A stretch of 41,260 nt of DNA from positions 1 to 41,260 of the forward strand of contig NZ_LDJO01000029.1 in the NCBI RefSeq assembly GCF_001431595.1, given 5' to 3'. Made by a program: the position numbers and the translations under genes. Of the stretch, positions 26,951 to 34,652 are shown piece after piece (the stretch's first letter is position 1; each line of letters opens with the position of its first letter). The DNA is from Stenotrophomonas acidaminiphila (GTDB lineage Bacteria > Pseudomonadota > Gammaproteobacteria > Xanthomonadales > Xanthomonadaceae). The notes under the pieces were generated by a model. That model worked only from the letters and a program-made list of their open reading frames with translations, ran no database searches and had not been told where the DNA came from.

Positions 26951-28033
26951 TTACTCCCCGGCCGCCAGCAGCGCCTTCAATGCGCTGGTACCGGCCACCG
27001 CCACCGCCGTACCGGCCGCGAGCGGCCCGCGCACCACCACCTGGGTCGCCGATTCGCCCAGCACCTCGACGGTCACCACCCGGTAGCCGCCAGCCGTGGC
27101 GGCGAACACCACGCTGTCGCGCCCAACCCGTGCCAACGCGCCGCGCGGCAGCGCCAGCGCTCCCTGCGGTGCCGGCAGTTCCAGCGTCACCGCCACCGGC
27201 TGGCCCGGCACGAGCACGCTGCTGGCCTCGAAGCGTGCGCGCACCGGCACGGTCTGGCTGGCGCCATCGACCGCGCTGCCCACGGCGGTGATCCGGCCAC
27301 GCGCGTCGGTACCGTCGATGCGCGCCACCTGCCCGGCCGCCAGGCGCATGCGTGCTGCCGCCGGCGCGCGGATGGCCACGTCCAGCTGCGAGGTATCGGC
27401 CACCACGAACGCGGCGGCCATCGCCTCCAGCGCCTGCCCCGGCGCCACCTTGCGCTCGAGCACGCGCCCGGCCAGCGGTGCGCGCAGCTCGTATTCGCCC
27501 GGCAGCCCACCCCTGGCCGCCGGCGCCAGCGCCAGTGCCCGCGCGAACTGCGCCTGGGTGGCCCCGGTCTGCTCCTGCAACGCGCGGCTGCTCTCGGCAC
27601 GCGCGGCCGGCACGATGCCCTCGGCCAGCAGGTCGGCATCGCGCCGCGCCTGCCGCGCCGCCAGGCGTGCTTCGCTGGCCGCGCGCCCGGCATCGGCCTC
27701 GAGCATCATCCGTTCGCGGCTTTGCACCCGCGCCAGCGGCGCACCGGCGGCGACCTGGCTGCCCTCGACCGCCAGCACCCGGGTCACCGTACCGGCGTAC
27801 GGCGCGGTCACCACCGCGCTGCGTTCCAGCGCCGGTTCCACCGTCGCCGGCAGGTGTTCGAGCGGAATGCCGGTGGCTGCGACCGCCGCCGCGTTGCGCA
27901 CGCCCAGTGCGCGCGCCTGCTCGGCCGGCATGCGGATCGCCGCAGGTGCGGCGGCAGCCACCGCGGTGCAACTGGCCAGCAGCAGCGCCAGGCCGAACGG
28001 CAGCGCCGGAAGGAAACGGGTACGGCAGGACAT
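26951..28033 (-). CDS. Periplasmic adaptor (membrane fusion protein) of the metal RND pump
   Basis: This 360-aa HlyD/CusB-type adaptor bridges the RND pump and the outer-membrane channel. The N-terminus has a signal sequence with a possible lipobox LASC near residue 24. The lipoyl-like part includes VTAPYAGTVTRVLAVEGSQVAAG, the hairpin is Ala/Arg-rich, and the beta-barrel half begins near residue 205. No His- or Met-rich metal-binding tail is visible. It is first in the efflux operon and lies about 250 bases downstream of the sensor kinase on the same strand. Confidence 0.92.
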   Translation of the reverse strand: MSCRTRFLPALPFGLALLLASCTAVAAAAPAAIRMPAEQARALGVRNAAAVAATGIPLEHLPATVEPALERSAVVTAPYAGTVTRVLAVEGSQVAAGAPLARVQSRERMMLEADAGRAASEARLAARQARRDADLLAEGIVPAARAESSRALQEQTGATQAQFARALALAPAARGGLPGEYELRAPLAGRVLERKVAPGQALEAMAAAFVVADTSQLDVAIRAPAAARMRLAAGQVARIDGTDARGRITAVGSAVDGASQTVPVRARFEASSVLVPGQPVAVTLELPAPQGALALPRGALARVGRDSVVFAATAGGYRVVTVEVLGESATQVVVRGPLAAGTAVAVAGTSALKALLAAGE

Positions 28034-28281
28034 CGAACAACCTCGACGTGGGGTGCGGGGGTCCCGGGAGTCTGCGTGGCGCGGCTTTGGAAACGCTTAA
28101 GGCGCTCGAGTGCGAAGCAGTTGCGTTTGCGTCTCCACAACGGCGGCGATGGGGCCCGGTACGCACCGCGATACCGGCCAAGACGCTGCCTGCGGCGATG
28201 CCCGGTGCCCGCAGCCGGCAATGGCCGGTGACCGGGTGCGGCCGGTCCGGGAGATGGAATGCCGGTGTCGGCCCCGCGGCC
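28034..28281 (-). other. Region between the sensor kinase and the efflux operon, likely promoter
   Basis: This 248-base gap has no credible gene. It contains a tandem hexamer TTGCGT-TTGCGT at 28121-28132 and a CTTAAG-centred partial palindrome near 28095-28103, both less GC-rich than their surroundings. A response-regulator site for the adjacent two-component system would be expected here, upstream of the fusion-protein gene. These are candidates only; no clear -35/-10 pair was identified. Confidence 0.35.
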
Positions 28282-29677
28282 TCAGGCTTCGGGCAGCGCC
28301 GGGAACGGGCCAAGGCGGGCGACGAGGTCGCCGGCGTCGAGCCGGAAGTGCAGCTGCAGCACCAGTACCCGCGCCAGGGTCCGTGCCAGGGCCAGGCCGA
28401 GCCCGCCGTGGGTATCGGGCGCCCGTTCCGGGCGCTTGCGCCAGAAACGTTCGCCCAGTTGCGGCAGGTCGCTGTCATGCAGGTCGGGCGCTGGATTGCG
28501 GACCTCGAGCCAGGCGCCCTCCGCCGTCACCTTCACCCCGGCGAGGATGCGGCTGCCGGCCGGCGCGTATTCGACGGCGTTCTGCAGCAGGTTGGCGACG
28601 ATGCGCTCGAGCAGGGCGGCATCGCTCGACGTCCACCACTCCGCCGCGCCTTCGAGCTGGATGTGCGCACCGGCGGACGTGGCGCGGGCCAGCACCTGCC
28701 GCTGCTGTTCGAGCAGCGCGCGCAGGTCGAGCGGCTCGGGTTGCGGTTCGGCCTGCCCCGATTCGTAGCGCGACAGGGCCAACAGGCCGTCGACGCTGCG
28801 TTGCATGCGTTCCACCGCCGCCAGCGATATCGCCAGCGCCGCCGCCGCGCGGCCGGGGTCGCCACCGCGCAATGCCAGCTCGGCGCTGGTGCGGATCTCG
28901 GCCAGCGGCGTGCGCAGTTCGTGGGCGACGTCGCGCGCGAACCGGCGTTCGCGTTCCAGCGCGTCGTAGAGGCGGCCGAACGCGCTGTCCAGGGCCGCGG
29001 CCAGCGGCGCCAGCTCGGACGGCAGCGTCGCGTCGAGCAGCGGTACCTGCGCGGTTTCCGGCGACAGCGACCCCACCCGGCCGCCCAGCCGCAGCAGTGG
29101 CCGCAGGCCACGGTTGACCACCACGATCGCCAGCGTCGCCGCGCCCAGCGCCGCCAGCAGGCTGACCAGCAGCAACGACAGGTGGATGCGCCGCTCCAGC
29201 ACGTCCACATCGGTGCGTTCGATGGCGACGGTGATCAGCGCCGCGCGGGTCGCCGGCCGGGCCCGGGGCCACCTGCTGCGCCACCGCGCGGCCACGGTGG
29301 CCGTCGGGAAGCACCAGGTCGTAATACAGCGGTTCGGCGGCCGGCATCCGCGGGGGGCGTGCCAGCGCCTGCGTGCCGCTGGAGGACGAGCGCGCCAGCA
29401 CCGCGCCGGCCGTGTCCCAGATGGTGTAGAAATCGGTGTGCCCGTGCTCGCGGAACTCCGGCATCAGCGCATCCACCGGGGTGCCGCTGGCGAGCAGCGC
29501 GCCGACCGCGCGCGCGCGGTCGAGCAGCTGCGCGTCCAGCCGCGCGTACAGGTGGTGGTCGAGCATCTGGTCCAGCAGCAGGAACAGCACCACCAGCAGG
29601 CTGCCCAGTCCCCCGACCAGCGCCACGATCAGGCGCCGTCGGATCGACCTCAGCCAGCGCCGCTCAGACGACCACAT
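28282..29677 (-). pseudogene. Sensor histidine kinase with an apparent frameshift
   Basis: Read from ATG 29677, the frame encodes a cytoplasmic start, a first membrane helix (LIVALVGGLGSLLVVLFLLL) and a periplasmic sensor domain up to about 29265. The coding signal then jumps to the next frame, which continues to 28282 with membrane helix 2, a HAMP-like segment, H-box FARDVAHELRTPLAEIR (His codon 28921-28923), N-box NLLQNAVEY and HGGLGLAL. The span is one base too long for a single frame; removing one base in the GC run near 29255-29270 restores a 464-aa kinase. The usual DxGxG box is replaced by RNPAPDLHDSDLP. It overlaps the response regulator by 14 bases and probably senses the exported metal. 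Confidence 0.85.
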
Positions 29678-30329
29678 AGCCGAACCCGCGGCGGGTCTCG
29701 ATCAGGCCATCGACGCCGGCACGCGCGAGCTTGGCCCGCAGGGTGCTGACCAGCACCTCGATCACCTTGTCCGAGGCGGTGCTGCTGCCGGCATACAGCC
29801 GCTCGAACAACGCGTTGCGGGTATGCATGCGGCCGCGCTCGCGCAGCAGCAGCTCCAGCAGCGCGTACTCCTTGGGCGACAACGCGATCGCCCCGCCCGG
29901 GCCGGTCGCCAGGCAGGTGGCGGTATCCACGCTCAGCGCCCCGGCGGCCAGCCGCGGCGAGGCGTCGTCGAAGCGGCGCCGCGCCAGCGCCTTCAGCCGC
30001 GCCAGCAGTTCGTCGAAGGCGAAGGGCTTGACCAGGTAGTCGTCGGCGCCGCGGTTGAGCGCCTCGACCCGGTCGCTGACCTGGTCGCGCGCGGACAGCA
30101 CCAGCACGCGCGTGGCGCGCCGCTGCGCGCGCAGCCCATCCAGCACCCCGAGTCCGTCGACGCCGGGCAGGGCCAGGTCCAGCACCATCAGGTCATAGTC
30201 GTAATGCGCCAGGAATCCCAGCGCCTGGGTACCGTCGGCGGCCGCGTCCACCGCATGGCCCTCCGCGGCCAGGGCAAGGGCCAGGCTCTCGCGCAGGGCG
30301 GTGGAATCCTCGACAAGCAACAACCGCAT
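29664..30329 (-). CDS. OmpR-family response regulator of the metal efflux two-component system
   Basis: From ATG 30329 (MRLLLVEDS, 221 aa) an N-terminal receiver domain shows the acidic pair ED near residues 7-8, the phospho-acceptor Asp in MVLDLALPGVDG (about residue 51) and the conserved Lys in DYLVKPFAFDELLAR. A winged-helix OmpR/PhoB DNA-binding domain follows (about 125-220, with LSPKEYALLELLLRERG and DKVIEVLVSTLRAKL). It resembles CusR/QseB/IrlR regulators. The upstream extension to 30383 is not family-like. It is transcribed with the kinase and sits upstream of the efflux genes. Confidence 0.94.
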   Translation of the reverse strand: MRLLLVEDSTALRESLALALAAEGHAVDAAADGTQALGFLAHYDYDLMVLDLALPGVDGLGVLDGLRAQRRATRVLVLSARDQVSDRVEALNRGADDYLVKPFAFDELLARLKALARRRFDDASPRLAAGALSVDTATCLATGPGGAIALSPKEYALLELLLRERGRMHTRNALFERLYAGSSTASDKVIEVLVSTLRAKLARAGVDGLIETRRGFGYVVV

Positions 30330-30424
30330 GGGGCAGACGGCATCAGCAGAGACGGCGGCATCATGCCCTGTCTGCCCGGCCAATGCACCGCGAGCCCGTC
30401 ATCGCGGCGTCGCCGGGGCCGGGT

Positions 30425-30437
30425 TAAAGTCCGCCGC
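30425..30437 (+). promoter_or_regulatory. Candidate -10 element for the GGDEF gene
   Basis: TAAAGT at 30425-30430 resembles a -10 hexamer in an otherwise GC-only stretch. It would place a start site near 30437, about 50 bases before ATG 30489. No good -35 is seen, so support is limited. Confidence 0.3.
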
Positions 30438-30488
30438 GCCGCGGCCGCTAACTGGATGCGACGACCCGCCACCGGATCCCACCCACCC

Positions 30489-31799
30489 ATGACAGTGTCG
30501 CCGCCGGCCGGCTTCGACAGCCGACCGATCACCCCCCTGCCCCAGCGCATCCTGCTCGTCGAGAACTCGCGCACCTTCACCACGATGCTGCGCGAGGCCA
30601 TCGAGCAGCGTCTGGAACTGCCGGTCAGCGTGGCCTCCTCGCTGGCCGAGGCCGGCGCCCTGCTCGACGCAGAGGACGACTGGTTCCTGGTGCTGACCGG
30701 GCTGGTGCTTTCCGACGGCGACCGCGACGGCGTGGTGGCCTATTTCGTCGAACGCGGGCTGCCGACCATCGTGGTCAGCAGCGTCTACGACGAGGACCTG
30801 CGCCGGCGCGTGCTGCAGCAGGACATCATCGACTACGTACTGAAGAACACGCCCGGCAGCCTGGACTACCTGGTGTGGCTGGTGCAGCGGCTGGAACGCA
30901 ACCGCCGCATCTCGGCGCTGGTGGTGGACGACTCGCCCTCGGCGCGCGGCTATGCCGCCTCGCTGCTGGCCATGTACGGCTACCGGGTCGCCGAGGCCGG
31001 CGACGGCCAGGCCGCGCTGCAGGCGCTGGAAGCCGACCCGGCGATCCGCCTGGCCATCGTCGACCAGGAAATGCCGGGGATGGATGGCGTCGAACTGACC
31101 CGGCGCCTGCGCGCCCTGCGCGCGCGCGACCGGGTGGCGGTGATCGGCATCTCCGGCAACTCCGACCCCTCGCTGATCCCGCGCTTCCTCAAGAACGGCG
31201 CCAACGACTTCCTGCGCAAGCCATTCTCGCGCGAGGAGTTCTTCTGCCGGGTCTCGCAGAACGTCGACCAGCTGGAGCTGATCGGCACGCTGCAGGACCT
31301 GGCCACCCGCGACTTCCTCACCGGCCTGCCCAACCGCCGCAGCTTCCTGGAGCGCAGCCAGCGCCAGCTCGAGCGGCATGGCGCCGAGGCCGGCAGCGTC
31401 GCGGTGGCCATGGTCGACATCGACCATTTCAAGCACATCAACGACAGCCTCGGCCACGAGGCCGGGGACCAGGCGCTGCGCGCCGTGGCCGGGGTCCTGC
31501 ACGCCCACACCCGGCCGCAGGACCTCAGTGCCCGCTTTGGCGGCGAGGAATTCTGCCTGCTGGTCACCGCCCCGGACGAGGACGCCTGCACCCGCCACTT
31601 CGAACAGTTGCGCGCGGCCGTGGCCGCCCTGGAACTGAGCCTGGGTGGCAGCACGCTGCGCATGACCGTCAGCATCGGCGTATGCCGCATGCCGGCGCGC
31701 AACTGCACCCTGCACGCGCTGATCGCCGAGGCCGACCGCCAGCTCTACCTGGCCAAGGCCGGCGGCCGCAACCGCGTCCATGGCGTGACCCTGAACTGA
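30489..31799 (+). CDS. Dual-receiver GGDEF diguanylate cyclase
   Basis: This cytoplasmic signalling protein (436 aa) is expected to make c-di-GMP from two GTP. The first receiver (about residues 20-118) starts ILLVENS, but its phospho-acceptor Asp is replaced: the site reads LTGLVLSDGD, with Gly71 in place of Asp. The second receiver (about 142-258) is intact, with DD at 147-148, Asp192 in IVDQEMPGMDG and Lys in FLRKPFS. The GGDEF domain (about 265-436) has active-site GGEEF (351-355) and an inhibitory I-site RPQD (342-345) five residues upstream. Its kinase is unknown. It lies 87 bases before the bacteriohemerythrin gene on the same strand. Confidence 0.94.
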   Translation: MTVSPPAGFDSRPITPLPQRILLVENSRTFTTMLREAIEQRLELPVSVASSLAEAGALLDAEDDWFLVLTGLVLSDGDRDGVVAYFVERGLPTIVVSSVYDEDLRRRVLQQDIIDYVLKNTPGSLDYLVWLVQRLERNRRISALVVDDSPSARGYAASLLAMYGYRVAEAGDGQAALQALEADPAIRLAIVDQEMPGMDGVELTRRLRALRARDRVAVIGISGNSDPSLIPRFLKNGANDFLRKPFSREEFFCRVSQNVDQLELIGTLQDLATRDFLTGLPNRRSFLERSQRQLERHGAEAGSVAVAMVDIDHFKHINDSLGHEAGDQALRAVAGVLHAHTRPQDLSARFGGEEFCLLVTAPDEDACTRHFEQLRAAVAALELSLGGSTLRMTVSIGVCRMPARNCTLHALIAEADRQLYLAKAGGRNRVHGVTLN

Positions 31800-31812
31800 C
31801 CGCCGGCGGGCT

Positions 31813-31826
31813 TTGATCCAGATCAA
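31813..31826 (+). promoter_or_regulatory. FNR/ANR-type site TTGAT-N4-ATCAA
   Basis: A perfect palindromic FNR/ANR/CRP-superfamily site (TTGATCCAGATCAA) lies upstream of the bacteriohemerythrin gene. It is centred 41.5 bases before the start site predicted from the -10-like TAGAGT at 31849-31854, which is the class II activator position. It probably couples expression to low oxygen. The sequence match is direct; the regulator is inferred. Confidence 0.8.
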
Positions 31827-31848
31827 CGCGCCGCGCCGCCGCCCTGCC

Positions 31849-31861
31849 TAGAGTGCGCCCG
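31849..31861 (+). promoter_or_regulatory. Predicted -10 element and start site of the bacteriohemerythrin promoter
   Basis: TAGAGT (31849-31854) would set +1 at about 31861, giving a 26-base leader with GGAGAA (31875-31880) just before GTG 31887. It has no good -35, as expected when an activator of the FNR class is needed. Confidence 0.55.
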
Positions 31862-31886
31862 ACAGCATCTACCTGGAGAAGCGGCG

Positions 31887-32348
31887 GTGGCACTTTTGGT
31901 CTGGCAGGACGATCTCAACACGGGCGTGGAGGTCATCGACCACCAGCACATGCGCATCGTGGAGATGCTCAACCACCTGCATGTGACCCAGAAGAGCATG
32001 GAGCGGGTCGCCGTGGGCGAGGTGATCGACGAGCTGATCGACTACACGCTGTCGCACTTCGCCTTCGAGGAAGAGCTCATGGAGGAGGCGGGCTACCCGT
32101 TCTGCGCCGCGCACAAGCGCGTGCACGAGGTCTTCATCAAGCGCGTCTCCGAGTACCGCATGCGCTTCGAGTCCGGCGAGGACATCACCGACGACCTGCG
32201 CAACATGCTCTCGCGCTGGCTGTTCAACCACATCCGCGGCGACGACAAGGCCTACGCCGAGCACGTCAAGCGCCACCTCAACAAGTTCGCCCGCGAACAC
32301 GAGGAAGGCGGCTGGCTCGGACGCACCCTCAAGCGCCTGTTCCGCTGA
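31887..32348 (+). CDS. Bacteriohemerythrin (non-haem di-iron oxygen-binding protein)
   Basis: This is a four-helix-bundle protein of 153 aa that reversibly binds O2 at a di-iron centre. All seven ligands are present: H19 (VIDHQH), H57 and E61 (HFAFEEE), H76 and H80 (HKRVH), H115 and D120 (HIRGDD). It is a stand-alone single-domain form, suggesting oxygen storage, delivery or sensing. The start is GTG 31887 with GGAGAA 7 bases upstream. The gene is preceded by a perfect FNR/ANR-type site and follows a GGDEF gene, so a low-oxygen link to c-di-GMP signalling is possible but unproven. It is convergent with the MFS transporter. Confidence 0.95.
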   Translation: MALLVWQDDLNTGVEVIDHQHMRIVEMLNHLHVTQKSMERVAVGEVIDELIDYTLSHFAFEEELMEEAGYPFCAAHKRVHEVFIKRVSEYRMRFESGEDITDDLRNMLSRWLFNHIRGDDKAYAEHVKRHLNKFAREHEEGGWLGRTLKRLFR

Positions 32349-32432
32349 TCGCACCGGGAGCCTGCCGGCGCCGCGCGGCGCATGGCGGCAGGCCCTGCAC
32401 CATGGAACCGCCGGGAACGATGCCCGGCACCC

Positions 32433-32469
32433 GGCCATCGACGGCCGATGGCCGCCAAGGATGGCGGCC
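32433..32469. terminator. Two overlapping hairpins between convergent genes
   Basis: GGCCATCG (32433-32440) pairs with CGATGGCC (32446-32453). GGCCGCC (32450-32456) pairs with GGCGGCC (32463-32469). The two stems share 32450-32453 and cannot both fully form. They lie between the convergent bacteriohemerythrin and MFS genes and may act as a bidirectional terminator. No long T-tract is present. Confidence 0.5.
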
Positions 32470-32496
32470 CCTCTTGCCCGCCACGCGCGGGACGGA

Positions 32497-33786
32497 TCAG
32501 GGCCGCGCCGCGGCGCGGCGCTGGATCGCCCACAACGCCAGCGCGGTGGCCAGCGCGGTGGCGCACAGGTAACCGCCGACCGCACCGACCCCGAACCTGC
32601 CCGCCAGCCATGTGGCCGCATACGGCGCCGGCGCGGCGCCGAGGATGCCGGCCAGGTTGAACGACAGCGATGCGCCGGTGTAACGCACCTGCACCGGATA
32701 GAGGCTGGCCAGCATGGTGCCGCAGGGGCCATAGGTCAGGCCCATCAGGAACAGGCCCAGCGACAGGAACCCCAGCACCTGCCACGGGTGCGCGGCCTGG
32801 AACAGCGGCTTGAACAGCAGGCCGAACACGAAGATCGCCAGCGTCGCCCACAGCATCGTGCGGATCGTGCCGTGGCGGTCGCCGTGCAGCGCCGCCAGCG
32901 GGATGCCGGCGGCGAAGAACAGGATGCCGACCATCTGCAGCAGCAGGAACTGTTCACGGCTGTAGCCCAGCACCGACGTGCCGTAGCCCAGGGTGAACAC
33001 CGTCATCAGGTAGAACAGCACGAAGGTCGCGAACGCCGCCAGGGTCCCGGCCACCAGCGCGAAGCCATGGCCGGCGATCACCTCGCGCATCGGCAGGCGC
33101 ACCCGCTGCCCGTGCGCTACCGCGCGGCGGAAATCCGGGGTCTCGTGGATGTTCAGGCGCACCCACAGGCCGACGATCACCAGCAGCGCGCTGGCCAGGA
33201 AGGGCACGCGCCAGCCCCAGGCCAGGAACGCGGCATCGTCCATCAGCCGGCCCAGCAGCAGGAAGATCCCGGCCGACATCAGGAAGCCCAGTGGCGCGCC
33301 CAGCTGCGGGAACATGCCGTACCAGGCGCGCTTGCCCGGCGGCGCGTTCTCGGTGGCCAGCAGTACTGCCCCGCCCCATTCGCCGCCCAGGCCCAGGCCC
33401 TGGCCGAACCGGCACAGCGCCAGCAGCGCCGGGGCCAGCAGGCCGATGCCGGCATAGGTGGGCAACAGGCCGATGGCAACCGTCGACAGGCCCATCGTCA
33501 GCAGCGCCGCCACCAGCGTGGCCTTGCGCCCGATGCGGTCGCCGTAGTGCCCGAACAGCGCCGAACCGACCGGCCGCGCAATGAACGCCACCGCGAACGT
33601 GGCCAGCGACTGCAGCAGCGCCGCATTGGGGCTGGATTCGGGAAAGAACAGCTTCGGGAACACCAGTACCGCCGCGGTGGCGTAGATGTAGAAGTCGAAG
33701 AACTCGATGGTGGTGCCGACCAGGCTGGCGGCGAGCACCCGGCGCGGTGAGTTAGCGGAAGTCGCGATGGAGGGCATGGGCGCCAT
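32497..33786 (-). CDS. MFS transporter, metabolite:H+ symporter (MHS/ProP-like) family
   Basis: This is a 12-helix inner-membrane transporter of 429 aa. The helix-1 signature GTTIEFFDFYIYATAAVLVF and the loop-2/3 motif GHYGDRIGRKATL identify the MHS subfamily, whose members carry osmolytes, dicarboxylates, citrate or aromatic acids. The start is ATG 33786 or 33777; the open frame further upstream to 33933 is Arg/Cys-rich and was rejected. The C-terminus lacks the long coiled coil of ProP, so an osmosensor role is unlikely. The substrate is unknown and neighbouring genes give no hint. Confidence 0.92.
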   Translation of the reverse strand: MAPMPSIATSANSPRRVLAASLVGTTIEFFDFYIYATAAVLVFPKLFFPESSPNAALLQSLATFAVAFIARPVGSALFGHYGDRIGRKATLVAALLTMGLSTVAIGLLPTYAGIGLLAPALLALCRFGQGLGLGGEWGGAVLLATENAPPGKRAWYGMFPQLGAPLGFLMSAGIFLLLGRLMDDAAFLAWGWRVPFLASALLVIVGLWVRLNIHETPDFRRAVAHGQRVRLPMREVIAGHGFALVAGTLAAFATFVLFYLMTVFTLGYGTSVLGYSREQFLLLQMVGILFFAAGIPLAALHGDRHGTIRTMLWATLAIFVFGLLFKPLFQAAHPWQVLGFLSLGLFLMGLTYGPCGTMLASLYPVQVRYTGASLSFNLAGILGAAPAPYAATWLAGRFGVGAVGGYLCATALATALALWAIQRRAAARP

Positions 33787-34142
33787 GGCCGAGGGATACC
33801 CGCGCAGTCTGCCACGCGCCATGCGCCGCCAGCAGGCCGGTTGCGGACGACACCATCGTCCAGCCGCGGCCTGCCGCCTGTGCGCAGGCCGCAGGGCGAT
33901 GCCCCGTCGGCCGCCACGGCCGCATGCCGCCATCCAGCCATCCAGCTTGGAGGCGTGCGCGTTGACGCCCTCGCCACACCCGCCGAACAGGAAGTGAACT
34001 TCTTTTTGCCGCGCCCTCCACGTCGGTTAACCGCAGCGCAGCGGCGTACCGCGCGCCGACGCCGGTTCACGGTGGCGTACAGGAAACCTCGGCTACGTTC
34101 CGCTCTACGCGCAGCAACGCGCCGATACGACAGGAGCAACCC
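33787..34142. other. Divergent intergenic region, MFS and PepSY genes
   Basis: This 356-base region separates two divergent genes and holds no convincing reading frame. It contains a small palindrome GAAGT-GA-ACTTC (33991-34002) followed by TTTTT, too short to be a strong terminator but possibly a binding site. A Shine-Dalgarno AGGAGCAA lies just before the PepSY ATG 34143. No definite -35/-10 pair was seen. Confidence 0.4.
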
Positions 34143-34577
34143 ATGAACAATCGACCGCTGCATACCGCCCTCTTCGCCGCCACGCTGGCCCTGGCCGGCA
34201 CCGGCGCCGCCCAGGCCCAGGACGCGCTCACCGCGCCGCAGGTGCGCGCGCAGCTGGAGGCGCAGGGCTACACCAAGGTCGAGGACCTGGAGTTCAAGGA
34301 CGGCATGTGGAAGGCCGATGCCACCAGTGCCAACGGCAAGCGGGTGGACGTGCGCCTGGACCCGCGTAGCGGCAACGTGTACCCGGACAAGCCGGTGCCG
34401 GCGCTGGGCGAGGCCGATATCCGCGCCCAGCTGTCCACCGCCGGCTACAGCGGCGTGCATGACGTCAAGCTCGACGACGGCCTGTGGAAGGCCAAGGGCA
34501 CCACCGCCGCGGGCGAGAAAGTGAAGGTCCAGCTGGACCCGACGACGGGCGAAGTGATCGCGCTGGAAAAGGACTGA
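34143..34577 (+). CDS. Exported tandem PepSY-domain protein
   Basis: This is a small periplasmic protein of 144 aa. A signal peptide (LFAATLALAGTGAAQAQ) is followed by two PepSY-like repeats of about 55 residues (about 30-84 and 87-142). The repeats align closely: each contains an (I/V)RAQL element, a GY, a DG(M/L)WKA segment and a LDP..G.V ending. PepSY domains are thought to inhibit peptidases or bind cell-envelope partners, but no target is evident here. The strong internal duplication is seen directly. It has a clear ribosome-binding site. Confidence 0.87.
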   Translation: MNNRPLHTALFAATLALAGTGAAQAQDALTAPQVRAQLEAQGYTKVEDLEFKDGMWKADATSANGKRVDVRLDPRSGNVYPDKPVPALGEADIRAQLSTAGYSGVHDVKLDDGLWKAKGTTAAGEKVKVQLDPTTGEVIALEKD

Positions 34578-34592
34578 GCACTCTTGCGGTGC

Positions 34593-34612
34593 CGGCGGCA
34601 TGAGCGCCGCCG
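34593..34612 (+). terminator. Stem-loop after the PepSY gene
   Basis: CGGCGGC (34593-34599) pairs with GCCGCCG (34606-34612) across a 6-base loop, 16 bases after the PepSY stop. TTC follows rather than a run of T, so it is a moderate candidate terminator. Confidence 0.5.
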
Positions 34613-34619
34613 TTCACCC

Positions 34620-34648
34620 GGTCCGGGCCGACCACTGCGGCCCGGGCC
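34620..34648 (-). terminator. Strong stem-loop after dapA
   Basis: CCGGGCCG (34623-34630) pairs with CGGCCCGG (34638-34645) around a 7-base loop, extendable at the base through a G-U pair. It lies just beyond the dapA stop on the minus strand. With the neighbouring hairpin it separates the two convergent genes. Confidence 0.55.
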
Positions 34649-34652
34649 ACGC

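Noticed and set aside
24139..27291. Open frame of 1050 codons on the plus strand
   Set aside because: Antisense to the RND pump and adaptor genes, with a His/Gln-rich shadow composition and no recognisable domain.
30399..31826. Minus-strand frame of 475 codons
   Set aside because: It is antisense to the GGDEF gene, which has complete receiver and GGDEF motifs; composition is shadow-like.
33991..34010. Terminator formed by GAAGTGAACTTC and the following T run
   Set aside because: The stem is only five base pairs with a two-base loop, too weak and sterically poor; it is kept only as a possible binding site.
33841..34146. Small plus-strand frame upstream of the PepSY gene
   Set aside because: Shadow-like Arg-rich composition, no ribosome-binding site and overlap with the PepSY start region.
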